Shown: positions 48,753 through 56,265 of the stretch, in pieces
How positions within the stretch are numbered: the first letter of the stretch is position 1
Layout of the letters: every line of letters begins with the position of its first letter
Assembly (NCBI RefSeq): GCF_050874005.1
Contig: NZ_JBNMJV010000012.1
Location: forward strand, 1-64,000
Reading direction: 5' to 3'
DNA length: 64,000 nt
DNA from: Huintestinicola sp050874005
GTDB lineage: Bacteria > Bacillota > Clostridia > Oscillospirales > Ruminococcaceae
Notes under the pieces: generated by a model
Database searches by the model: none
The model's input: the letters and a program-made list of their open reading frames with translations, nothing else
Told to the model about the DNA's origin: nothing
Position numbers and translations under genes: made by a program

Positions 48753-50154
48753 GTATCTGACCGATAGTTCTTGTCTCATCCTCAATGCCTCTGAAAAGCA
48801 CACGGCAGAGATAGTAGTAGAAATAATCCATCTCCTCCTTGGAGACCACAGCCTTTTTGTATTCAAAGTTGAAGCCAAGACCGTTGTCCTCGGGACGGTG
48901 CATTACTGTGAGGTAAAGAGCGTGGCTGGCAACGCCGTTTGTGTACCACTTACTCATATAGGGAATGTCGGGAAGCTCCTTGCTCTGATTGAGGGTAAGG
49001 GGCTGATATGTAAGGCTTATGCTCTCGTAGCAGGCTCCCTGGGGAACGTTCCACTGCTTGTCCTGAGCCATTCTCATTGCAATGGGGTCATAGTTTGCGT
49101 GGCGGTAGAGCTTGTTCTGCTCAGCCTGTACTGCTCTTATGCCCTCGATAAAGGTAAGCTCGGGGTCAAGAACAGTTCTGAGGGGGAAGAAATGTATTCT
49201 CGAGCCGCCGGAATATTTTTCGGAAATAGTTCCACGGCGTGCAATGCAGTTGATAATGGATACGTCCTTCTCATCACCGTTGAACTTGGAGAGAACTGTT
49301 CTGAGGCCCATTGCAAGGAGGCTTGCCATAGGCACGTTGTACAGCTCGCAGAACTTGATAAGGCGCATTGAAGGCTCTTTTTCAAGATTGTAAACGGAAA
49401 TTGCGGCAGAGGGGTCGGCAATGGGCATCTTTGCGCTGCGAAGCTCGGGGTTATTAAGCTCACGTCTTGTGGAAATAAGATACTCGGGACCTGTGAAGCC
49501 TGTGAACATAGGCTCACTCTGTGATATCCTCTCCATCCAGAACTTCTCGTCCCTCTGCTTTGCAGGAGAATTGTCCTCATAGGCAAGGTCCTTTTCAAGC
49601 TGCTTGATAAAGGACTGCATAGGAGCGGGAGTTTCCGTGCCGTATTTCATAGAGCAGTAAAATTCCAGAACACAGCGGTCAAAGCCGATAATGGAGCTTG
49701 AGTCCATTGTCATATGATTAACGTTCAGATAAAGACCGTTATATCCCCCGGGAAGCTTTACGAGAACGACTCTGTTAAGGGGCTTGCCAATGGGATCGAA
49801 GGGAACCGCAGTCCAGCGGCACATCTCCTCGTGAGCAGCTTCTTCTCTCCATTTGGAAAAGTCCTTGAATTCGATATCTCTGTCCTCAAATGGAACGATA
49901 TACTGATACACGTTCTGCTCGTTGTCGGGGTCCTTTACAAATCTCAGACGCATTGAGTCAAAACGCTCGTATGCCTTATAGACAGCCTGCTTTAATACCC
50001 CGAAATCCACATCGTCCTTTACATAAAGACCTGTGCCGATGTTCAGTACCTGAGGAGGGCTGAAAAGCATAGTGAAATAATGAAGTCTCTGGGAAGCGCA
50101 GAGCGGCCAGCATTTAACGGGCGCTCCGTTGATAACTATCTCTTTCTCGTACAT
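48730..50154 (-). CDS. Stand-alone condensation-domain-like protein (474 aa)
   Basis: Fold of the CoA-dependent acyltransferase/NRPS condensation superfamily: CWPLCASQRLHYFTMLFSPP at the start, YERFDSMRLRFVK (about 62-74), the active-site region LYLNVNHMTMDSSSIIGFD (about 141-159) in place of the usual HHxxxDG, then LLAMGLRTVLSKFNG and GGSRIHFFPLRTVL. The His of NHMTMDS corresponds to the second, catalytic His of HHxxxDG, but the final Gly is Ser. It probably joins the acyl chain on the carrier protein to an amine or alcohol. Stop is 26 bases before the carrier gene. Confidence 0.82.
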   Translation of the reverse strand: MYEKEIVINGAPVKCWPLCASQRLHYFTMLFSPPQVLNIGTGLYVKDDVDFGVLKQAVYKAYERFDSMRLRFVKDPDNEQNVYQYIVPFEDRDIEFKDFSKWREEAAHEEMCRWTAVPFDPIGKPLNRVVLVKLPGGYNGLYLNVNHMTMDSSSIIGFDRCVLEFYCSMKYGTETPAPMQSFIKQLEKDLAYEDNSPAKQRDEKFWMERISQSEPMFTGFTGPEYLISTRRELNNPELRSAKMPIADPSAAISVYNLEKEPSMRLIKFCELYNVPMASLLAMGLRTVLSKFNGDEKDVSIINCIARRGTISEKYSGGSRIHFFPLRTVLDPELTFIEGIRAVQAEQNKLYRHANYDPIAMRMAQDKQWNVPQGACYESISLTYQPLTLNQSKELPDIPYMSKWYTNGVASHALYLTVMHRPEDNGLGFNFEYKKAVVSKEEMDYFYYYLCRVLFRGIEDETRTIGQILEMILPL

Positions 50155-50172
50155 AACAATTTTCCTTTCGTT

Positions 50173-51135
50173 TTACTTCTCGGGAACATATTTGCTGAGA
50201 AATTCTTTAACTTTGGCTTCGTACTGCTCGGTATTTTCGTAATAGGAAGCGCCGTGTCCCGCATTATCCACCATAAGGATATCCTTGGGTGCGGTACATT
50301 CCTCATAGTTTTTCTCGGTCATCCAGGTGGGAACGAAATTATCCTTTTTGCCGTGGATAAAGAGGATAGGAACGGTGGTGGACTTTACGGCGTCAAGAGT
50401 GGAGTAGTCCTTGAAGCCGTAGCCTGCCTTTTTGCGGCAGATAGCGTCGTTTATGTTCATAACAGGGAATTTGGGAAGATGATAATCCCTTTTCAGGATA
50501 TGTGAAAAAACATCGTAGGGAGAGGTAAATGCGCAGTCGGAAATGACAGCCTTGACACTTTTCGGAAGCTCGGGAAGGCTTGAAGCCATCAGAACGGTGG
50601 TAGCACCCATCGAGATGCCGTAAAGAATGATATCCTTCTTGCCCTCGTAACGCTTATCCATAAGCTTTATCCACTCAAGGCAGTCGTATCTGTCAAGGAT
50701 ACCGAAGCCTACATATTTTCCCTCGCTCTCGCCGTGTGCTCTGTTGTCGGCTAAGAGCACATCGTAGCCCAGCTCGTGGAAAAATACAGAAATGGCTGCA
50801 TTGTCCATCGCCTTGCTGGTGTAGCCGTGATGACAGATGACAGCGCCCTTGCTCTCGCCCTCGGCTTTAAGGATATAGCCGTTGAGTTTAAGACCGTCCC
50901 TTGACTTTACCGAGACCTGCTCAAGAGGCTGAGAATACACCCACTCGGCTCTGGGGGCAATTTTTTTCTTATATTCCTCCCAGGTAGCCATATCAGCAAA
51001 CTCGTTCATATCCACCCTCAGCACCTCCTGACGGGGGATAACACGATTGAACAGGGTGATGGCTGCTCCCGTAAATACTGCTGCTCCAACTGCCGCAGTA
51101 CCGAGAACGGCAGCTCCGATAATTTCACCGCTCAT
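50173..51135 (-). CDS. Alpha/beta hydrolase with N-terminal membrane anchor (320 aa)
   Basis: A hydrophobic N-terminal helix (about 4-30, IIGAAVLGTAAVGAAVFTGA), then an alpha/beta hydrolase fold: GAVICHHGYTSKAMDN (oxyanion region), nucleophile Ser in LYGISMGATTVLM, Asp in FIHGKKDNFVPTWM, His in DNAGHGASYYEN. Could be a thioesterase or acyl hydrolase/transferase that releases the product of the downstream condensation/ligase genes, or a lipase. First gene of the operon, under the promoter with TetR operators. Confidence 0.88.
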   Translation of the reverse strand: MSGEIIGAAVLGTAAVGAAVFTGAAITLFNRVIPRQEVLRVDMNEFADMATWEEYKKKIAPRAEWVYSQPLEQVSVKSRDGLKLNGYILKAEGESKGAVICHHGYTSKAMDNAAISVFFHELGYDVLLADNRAHGESEGKYVGFGILDRYDCLEWIKLMDKRYEGKKDIILYGISMGATTVLMASSLPELPKSVKAVISDCAFTSPYDVFSHILKRDYHLPKFPVMNINDAICRKKAGYGFKDYSTLDAVKSTTVPILFIHGKKDNFVPTWMTEKNYEECTAPKDILMVDNAGHGASYYENTEQYEAKVKEFLSKYVPEK

Positions 51136-51232
51136 AATATCATCTTCCTTTCTGCAAAAAATCGAACTTGGGTCGAAAAGTATCTAAAAAAAATATGCAG
51201 AACTTTATATGCTGATTTTCGACCTCAGTTCC

Positions 51233-51288
51233 GACTTGCGGTCGATTGTTGACTTTATTACAGTATATCATTTTTTCGACCGCAAGTC
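51233..51288. promoter_or_regulatory. TetR operators between the divergent genes
   Basis: GACTTGCGGTCGA (51233-51245) and its exact reverse complement TCGACCGCAAGTC (51276-51288) form a 13-bp inverted repeat. Related sites (GAACTTGGGTCGAA near 51163-51177, TTCGACCTCAGTTC near 51218-51231, GACTTGAATTCGAA near 51313-51326) surround them. One copy covers the -35 box of the leftward promoter and another the -35 region of tetR, so the regulator probably represses both. Confidence 0.72.
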
Positions 51289-51290
51289 AA
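51262..51290 (-). promoter_or_regulatory. Promoter of the NRPS-like operon
   Basis: Minus strand TTGACT (51290-51285), 17-base spacer, TATACT (51267-51262). The -35 box is part of the operator TTGACTTGCGGTCGA. Confidence 0.82.
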
Positions 51291-51315
51291 TTTATTTTTT
51301 ATATAAAAATTTGAC

Positions 51316-51344
51316 TTGAATTCGAATTTCTTTTGTGATATAAT
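51316..51344 (+). promoter_or_regulatory. Promoter of tetR
   Basis: TTGAAT (51316-51321), 17-base spacer, TATAAT (51339-51344); it overlaps a TetR-like site, suggesting autoregulation. Confidence 0.78.
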
Positions 51345-51377
51345 TATCTAAACTTTATTTCGGAGGAAAATACTGTT

Positions 51378-52013
51378 ATGCGTGACAATAAAAAAAGAGA
51401 GATCATTTTAGACGCTGCCGAGGAGCTTATGTGCGAGATTTCCGACAAGGATATTTCCGTGGAAATGATAGCTAAAAAAGCAGGTATAGGCAAGGGCAGC
51501 ATTTACTATTATTTTGAAAGCAAGGACGATATCGTGAACGCCGTTATCGAGCGCAGCTATGCCCTTGCCATAAAGGAATATTTCAACGACGTTTACGACA
51601 GCAGCGACCCCCTTACAAAGGTAAAGGCACTTTTCAGGTCGGTCATCAAGCAGGAATTCAGCGACAAAAGGAAAAATATCATTGTATATTTTCACGTGCA
51701 GGATAATCTTATGCTCCATATGAAAATGATGATGACCGCCGTCAAGACCATTTCTCCCATTCTCACAAAGCTTCTTGCGGAGGGTGTGGAAAGCGGCTCT
51801 ATACGCACCGATTATCCCGAGGAGAGTGCGGAGATGATAATAGCAATGCTCACCTTCCTGCTGGACAAGTCCTTTTTCCCTTCGGACAACGAGGGCATTT
51901 ACCGCAAACTGAAACTCTACGCAGGGGTGCTTGAGACCTGTCTGCAGGCGGAAAAAGGCAGCTTTGATTTTCTCTTTACTCCCGAGGAATATCCGAATTA
52001 CACGATAGAGTAA
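51378..52013 (+). CDS. TetR-family regulator (211 aa)
   Basis: N-terminal HTH: KKREIILDAAEELMCEI, ISVEMIAKKAGIGKGSIYYY, FESKDDIVNAVI. The C-terminal helical domain (60-211) would bind a ligand and dimerise; its ligand is unknown but might be the operon product, an acyl-CoA or a lipid. RBS GGAGG is 11 bases before ATG. Transcribed away from the hydrolase-condensation-ligase operon and upstream of the MATE gene, which has its own promoter and leader. Confidence 0.92.
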   Translation: MRDNKKREIILDAAEELMCEISDKDISVEMIAKKAGIGKGSIYYYFESKDDIVNAVIERSYALAIKEYFNDVYDSSDPLTKVKALFRSVIKQEFSDKRKNIIVYFHVQDNLMLHMKMMMTAVKTISPILTKLLAEGVESGSIRTDYPEESAEMIIAMLTFLLDKSFFPSDNEGIYRKLKLYAGVLETCLQAEKGSFDFLFTPEEYPNYTIE

Positions 52014-52065
52014 AAACTGCAAAATACTTTTTCTTCCCGAAATATGTTTTTGTTGAAAATCACCT

Positions 52066-52094
52066 TTGACAAAACGCTGCGAAAAAGATATAAT
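52066..52094 (+). promoter_or_regulatory. Promoter of the MATE gene
   Basis: TTGACA (52066-52071), 17-base spacer, TATAAT (52089-52094), perfect consensus. Followed by the structured leader below. Confidence 0.88.
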
Positions 52095-52105
52095 AAAATC
52101 AAGAT

Positions 52106-52150
52106 GTGTAGCCGATGAGCGTAAATCCGATCATTGGCTGCACTTTTTTT
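52106..52150 (+). promoter_or_regulatory. Candidate guanidine-IV (mepA-type) riboswitch with terminator
   Basis: The leader from about 52101 holds one stem, GTGTAGCC (52106-52113) with GGCTGCAC (52136-52143), a 22-base loop containing GATGAGCGTAAATCCGATC, and TTTTTTT: a terminator placed before the start codon of a MATE transporter. This is the arrangement and, as I recall it, the loop sequence of the mepA motif (guanidine-IV riboswitch), where guanidine prevents termination. The assignment is from memory of the motif; a covariance search is needed. Confidence 0.55.
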
Positions 52151-52176
52151 ATTTTGTGATTAAGGAGATTGATATT

Positions 52177-53592
52177 ATGGAAAAAACCGAAAAAATGGGT
52201 TCAGCTCCCGTCGGCAGACTGATGCTTTCTATGAGCGTGCCTATGGTGATATCAATGATATTGCAGGCAGTCTACAATATCGTTGACAGCGCATTCGTAT
52301 CAAATATGGCGGAAAACGGGGAGGCTGCCCTTAACGCCCTGACGCTGGCATTTCCTCTGCAAATGCTTATGGTGGCTGTGGGCATAGGCACAGGCGTGGG
52401 CGTTAACGCTCTTACGGCAAAAAGTCTCGGCGCAGGCGACAGGGAAAAGGCAAGCCACACCGCAGGAAACGGCATATTTCTCGCAGCAGTTATCTATGTG
52501 ATATTTATGCTGTTCGGTATCTTTGGCACCGAAAGCTACATTTCCTCACAGACAGACAACCCCCTTATAAGCGCAATGGCGACCGATTATCTGAGGATAT
52601 GCTGCATTTTCTCGTTCGGCATTGTATTTTTCTCAATATTCGAAAAGCTGCTCCAGGCAGGCGGACACTCGGGCTTTTCCACCATTGCCCAGATATCGGG
52701 CGCTTTGGTGAACATCGTATTAGACCCTGTGCTCATCTACGGTCTCGGCGCATTTCCCGAAATGGGAGTAACGGGTGCGGCTGTGGCAACTGTAGCAGGT
52801 CAGGCGGTATCGTTCATACTGGCTATTATCTTTCATTTTAAGGTAAATACGGGAATTGACAACAAACTGAGCTTTATAAATCCCTCCCTTACCGTGATAA
52901 AGGAGATATATTCCATCGGCTTCCCTGCGGTGGTAGCTCAGGCGCTTATGTCTGCAATGACCTATGGTCTTAACATCGTTTTCGGGACCGTAAGCGAAAA
53001 TATGGTCACAGCATACGGTCTTTACTACAAGATACAGCAGGTGGTGCTGTTTATCGCCTTCGGTATAAGAGACGCTATTACCCCCGTTGTGTCCTTTAAT
53101 TACGGAATGGGCAGCAGAAAGCGCATTGACGGCGGAATAAAATGGGGAATGCTGTTCACCGAGGTAATGATGGTCGTGGGGCTTGCTGTAATAGAGCTGC
53201 TTGCACTTCCACTTGCGCAGCTTTTCGGACTTTCGGGAGAGACCGAGCAGCTTTGCATAGGCGCAATGAGAATTGTTTCCGTAAGCTTTATCTTTGCGGG
53301 TGCAAATGTTGCTTTCCAGGGTATTTTCCAGTCTCTTGACGGCGGCGGGGAGTCGCTTATCGTATCAATTTGCAGACAGCTTCTGTTCATCTTCCCACCT
53401 GCGCTTTTCTTTGCTGATATGGCAAAGAAAAACAGCGGGCTTTGCTCACTTGTATGGACGTCCTTCCCAATTGCAGAGTTTCTCTCCGCAGCTGTGGCAG
53501 TTATTCTTTTCGTGAAAATTTACAGAAAGAGAGTGGCGCAGATAAGCGATGAACCGAATGCGGCGTTAAAGCAGCGCACCGCAGAACAGTAA
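52177..53592 (+). CDS. MATE-family efflux transporter (471 aa)
   Basis: Twelve-helix cation-coupled drug/cation exporter, DinF/MepA branch. Typical segments: MSVPMVISMILQAVYNIVDS, MLMVAVGIGTGVGVNALTAK, the inter-half repeat GFPAVVAQALMSAMTYGLNI and FGIRDAITPVVSFNYG, and FAGANVAFQGIFQSLDGGGE. ATG 52177 has AAGGAG 9 bases before it; an upstream in-frame start would lie in the promoter. If the leader is a guanidine-IV riboswitch, the natural substrate would be guanidine. The other reading is export of the neighbouring cluster's product. Confidence 0.94.
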   Translation: MEKTEKMGSAPVGRLMLSMSVPMVISMILQAVYNIVDSAFVSNMAENGEAALNALTLAFPLQMLMVAVGIGTGVGVNALTAKSLGAGDREKASHTAGNGIFLAAVIYVIFMLFGIFGTESYISSQTDNPLISAMATDYLRICCIFSFGIVFFSIFEKLLQAGGHSGFSTIAQISGALVNIVLDPVLIYGLGAFPEMGVTGAAVATVAGQAVSFILAIIFHFKVNTGIDNKLSFINPSLTVIKEIYSIGFPAVVAQALMSAMTYGLNIVFGTVSENMVTAYGLYYKIQQVVLFIAFGIRDAITPVVSFNYGMGSRKRIDGGIKWGMLFTEVMMVVGLAVIELLALPLAQLFGLSGETEQLCIGAMRIVSVSFIFAGANVAFQGIFQSLDGGGESLIVSICRQLLFIFPPALFFADMAKKNSGLCSLVWTSFPIAEFLSAAVAVILFVKIYRKRVAQISDEPNAALKQRTAEQ

Positions 53593-53598
53593 AAAATG

Positions 53599-53633
53599 CA
53601 GCTCCTTAAAGCTTCAGCGGCTTTAAGGAGCTG
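53599..53633. terminator. Bidirectional terminator, MATE / GH13
   Basis: A 14-bp perfect stem (53599-53612 with 53620-53633), T-rich on the plus side and A-rich on the other, between convergent genes. Confidence 0.87.
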
Positions 53634-53646
53634 TTATTTTATTCGG

Positions 53647-55197
53647 TTATACTTCAAAATATCCCGCAAAGCAGGGCGGAACGGTTATCCTGCCCTCCTC
53701 GGCTTTTATGTCGCCGCCGAAGGAATAAATGGTATCTACAGGAGTAAAGCGGCAGTCAAAGGAAACCTCTCTGTCCGCAGGGTTTATAATTACAAGCACC
53801 CATTCGTCTCCCGAACCTCTGAGATATGCAAGGGGGTATTCGTTTTTCTCGGCATAGATAAATTTGATGTCTCCCCTGCTCTGCAGAGCCTTTCGTGACT
53901 GCCTTATTTCAATGAGCCGCTTTATCTCGCTTCTGAGGGAGTTTTTGTCACTCATCTGAGCCTGCGCTGTGGGACGGTCGGGACTTTCGTCCATTGGGAT
54001 ATAGAGCAGTTCTTTTGCAGCGGCGCTGAAGCCTGCATTGGTGGTGTTATCCCATTGCATAGGCGTGCGTGAGCCTGTTCTGCCGTAGCCGCCCTCCACC
54101 GAGGTAAGCCCCTCCACATACCGCATTCCAATTTCGTCACCATAGTAGATAAAAGGCGCTCCGGGCATTGAAAGCAAAAATGCAAAGGCTATTTTCAGAT
54201 TATCCCCGTGAATTGAGCGGGCAAGCCTGTCCATATCGTGATTGCCCGAGGGGATACATATAAGTCCCTTACGCTCGGATTTTTCGTAATTCTCCATATA
54301 TTTTTTCGCAAACTCGGAAACATCGCCCTTTCCCCTGCTTGAGAAGAACGGCTCCTCGCAGCGGAAAAGATCGTTATAATGAGACGGACCGAAATGGAGC
54401 AGAAAATCCATATGGAAACCGCCCTGTAAAGATTTGTCAGGCTCTCCCCACTCGGAGACCATTGCCGCTTCGGGAAATTCTCTGTCAAGAAATTCTCTTA
54501 CATTCTGCCAGAGCTTTATGGTGCCCTTTCCGTCCTCGTCGTGCTTAACAAGAGAACCTGCCATATCCACACGGAAACCGTCGCAGCCCATTCCCAGCCA
54601 GAATCGCATAACGTCCTTCATCGCTTCAAGGGTAGCTTTTGCGCCCTCGCTGTCCATAGACTGCTGCCAGGGGCGGTCGCACTTGTAGAAGCCGTAATTG
54701 AGGGCAGGCTGATGGGAAAAGAAGTTTACGGCGCAGGAGCCGTCTCTGTCGGAGATCCCTCTGATACAGCCCATTCCCTGAGGTTCCTCCCAAATGCTGT
54801 CCGTCCAGACATAACGGTCGGTGAACCGGTTTTTCTCAGCTTTGAGGGACTCCTTGAACCACTTGTGCTCCACCGAGGTATGCCCGGGAACAAGGTCTAA
54901 GAGAATGTGCATATCACGCTTGTGGCACTCGTTAAAAAGCCTTTTCAGGTCTTCATTTGTGCCGTATCGGGGTGCAGCTTTCATATAATCGGAAACATCA
55001 TAGCCTGCGTCACCGAAGGGAGACTCAAAGCAGGGGTTCATCCATATTGCGGTGCAGCCAAGCTCTTTGATGTAGTCGAGTTTCTCGATAATGCCCTGAA
55101 AATCGCCTATTCCGTCGCCGTTCGTGTCATTGAAAGACTGGGGATATATCTCGTAAAATACGGCATTATCCAGCCAGAGGGGATTTTTGTTTTTCAT
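53647..55197 (-). CDS. GH13 alpha-glucosidase-like enzyme (516 aa)
   Basis: Cytoplasmic (no signal peptide) family-13 glycoside hydrolase. Region I VPGHTSVEHKWF, nucleophile Asp in GCDGFRVDMAGSL, acid/base Glu in AAMVSEWGEPDKS, and the third acidic residue in IPSGNHDMDRLAR. The opening WLDNAVFYEIYPQSFNDTNG followed by DGIGDFQGI is that of oligo-1,6-glucosidases, trehalose synthases and related alpha-glucosidases. Precise specificity is not evident. ATG 55197 has AAAGGA 9 bases upstream. Divergent AraC regulator upstream suggests control by an imported sugar. Confidence 0.92.
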   Translation of the reverse strand: MKNKNPLWLDNAVFYEIYPQSFNDTNGDGIGDFQGIIEKLDYIKELGCTAIWMNPCFESPFGDAGYDVSDYMKAAPRYGTNEDLKRLFNECHKRDMHILLDLVPGHTSVEHKWFKESLKAEKNRFTDRYVWTDSIWEEPQGMGCIRGISDRDGSCAVNFFSHQPALNYGFYKCDRPWQQSMDSEGAKATLEAMKDVMRFWLGMGCDGFRVDMAGSLVKHDEDGKGTIKLWQNVREFLDREFPEAAMVSEWGEPDKSLQGGFHMDFLLHFGPSHYNDLFRCEEPFFSSRGKGDVSEFAKKYMENYEKSERKGLICIPSGNHDMDRLARSIHGDNLKIAFAFLLSMPGAPFIYYGDEIGMRYVEGLTSVEGGYGRTGSRTPMQWDNTTNAGFSAAAKELLYIPMDESPDRPTAQAQMSDKNSLRSEIKRLIEIRQSRKALQSRGDIKFIYAEKNEYPLAYLRGSGDEWVLVIINPADREVSFDCRFTPVDTIYSFGGDIKAEEGRITVPPCFAGYFEV

Positions 55198-55241
55198 AAA
55201 AGACCATCCTTTCATATTTTTGATATTTATTTCCTGATTGC

Positions 55242-55294
55242 TTGATAATCTTCTCTCTGTATGATATAATACTATAAAATGAGGTAAATTTCAA
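55242..55294. promoter_or_regulatory. Overlapping divergent promoters of GH13 and araC
   Basis: Plus: TTGATA (55242-55247), 17 bases, TATAAT (55265-55270) for the AraC gene. Minus: TTGAAA (55294-55289), 17 bases, TATTAT (55271-55266) for the GH13 gene. The two -10 boxes occupy the same six bases, so only one polymerase can open the site at a time. Confidence 0.75.
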
Positions 55295-55344
55295 CCGAAA
55301 TTCTACTGTATAATGATACTATTCTACTTTAAGGTGACTTTTAA

Positions 55345-56223
55345 ATGAACAGAGCAGACTCGGAAGAAAAAAGGCGGCACAGTTCGGGACTTGTGCCCTA
55401 CAGCTATTACAAATGCAGGATACCCGATTATTTTGCAAACGTCCCCCTTCATTGGCACACGGAATTTGAGCTGAACGTTATCCTGTCGGGCAGGGCGGAA
55501 TTTATCTGCGGCGAGAAAAAATTCACCTCGGAGGAGGGGGATATCATTCTGATACCGCCGAATGTACTTCACGCCATTTATCCCGTGCAGGGGTTCAGTC
55601 AGCTTTACGACACCGTTGTATTCAGTCCCGATATGATCGGCGCAAGGGACAGCGACCGCTGCGCCGCCGAATGTATTCGTCCCATAGCAAACGGGTCATT
55701 CGGGATAGATCCCCGTATCACAGCGGAGCATATCTATTACGGTGAGCTTAAAACAACGGCAGAAAATATCATCTCCTGTGCAAAGGGCAATTCGCCGAGA
55801 CTTGATATGCTCTTCAAAAGTGAGCTTCTGCGGCTTTTCTGGCTTCTGTACGAAAGCGGAGACATTTACCCCGAAAATGAAACCTCCGCCAAGCAAAGCG
55901 AGATGATACGCCCTGCGCTGGAGCTTATGAACACCCGCTACTTTGACAACATTACCATAGAAATGCTGGCGGCTTCGGTACATCTGAGCAGCAGCTATTT
56001 TATGGGCTGTTTCAAGCGCTATGCAGGTGTGGGGGCAATGGAATATTTAGGGCAGATACGGATAAAAAAAGCCTGCGAGCTTCTTTCGGAGAGGGATATT
56101 TCCGTTGCAGACACCGCCTTTGAATGCGGCTACAGAAATATTTCCAATTTCAACAGGCAGTTCAAAAAGACCGTGGGCTGCACGGCTTCGGAGTACAGAA
56201 AAAGGAGCAGAACGGATAGATAA
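55345..56223 (+). CDS. AraC-family regulator (292 aa)
   Basis: N-terminal cupin sensor (about 20-110: HWHTEFELNVILSGRAEFIC, GDIILIPPNVLHAIYP), C-terminal double HTH (about 190-285: NITIEMLAASVHLSSSYFMG, MEYLGQIRIKKACELL, VADTAFECGYRNISNFNRQF). The ligand is probably a sugar, from which the neighbouring GH13 gene would be controlled. AAGGTGA lies 8 bases before ATG. A terminator-like hairpin follows the stop. Confidence 0.93.
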   Translation: MNRADSEEKRRHSSGLVPYSYYKCRIPDYFANVPLHWHTEFELNVILSGRAEFICGEKKFTSEEGDIILIPPNVLHAIYPVQGFSQLYDTVVFSPDMIGARDSDRCAAECIRPIANGSFGIDPRITAEHIYYGELKTTAENIISCAKGNSPRLDMLFKSELLRLFWLLYESGDIYPENETSAKQSEMIRPALELMNTRYFDNITIEMLAASVHLSSSYFMGCFKRYAGVGAMEYLGQIRIKKACELLSERDISVADTAFECGYRNISNFNRQFKKTVGCTASEYRKRSRTDR

Positions 56224-56230
56224 CCGAAAA

Positions 56231-56265
56231 AGAGCCGCCTTTTTAAAGGACGGCTCTCGTTTTTA
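56231..56265. terminator. Bidirectional terminator, araC / ABC permease
   Basis: AGAGCCG (56231-56237) pairs with CGGCTCT (56251-56257), with CCTTT/AAAGG inside and T run at 56260-56265. It ends at the stop codon of the convergent permease gene. Confidence 0.83.
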
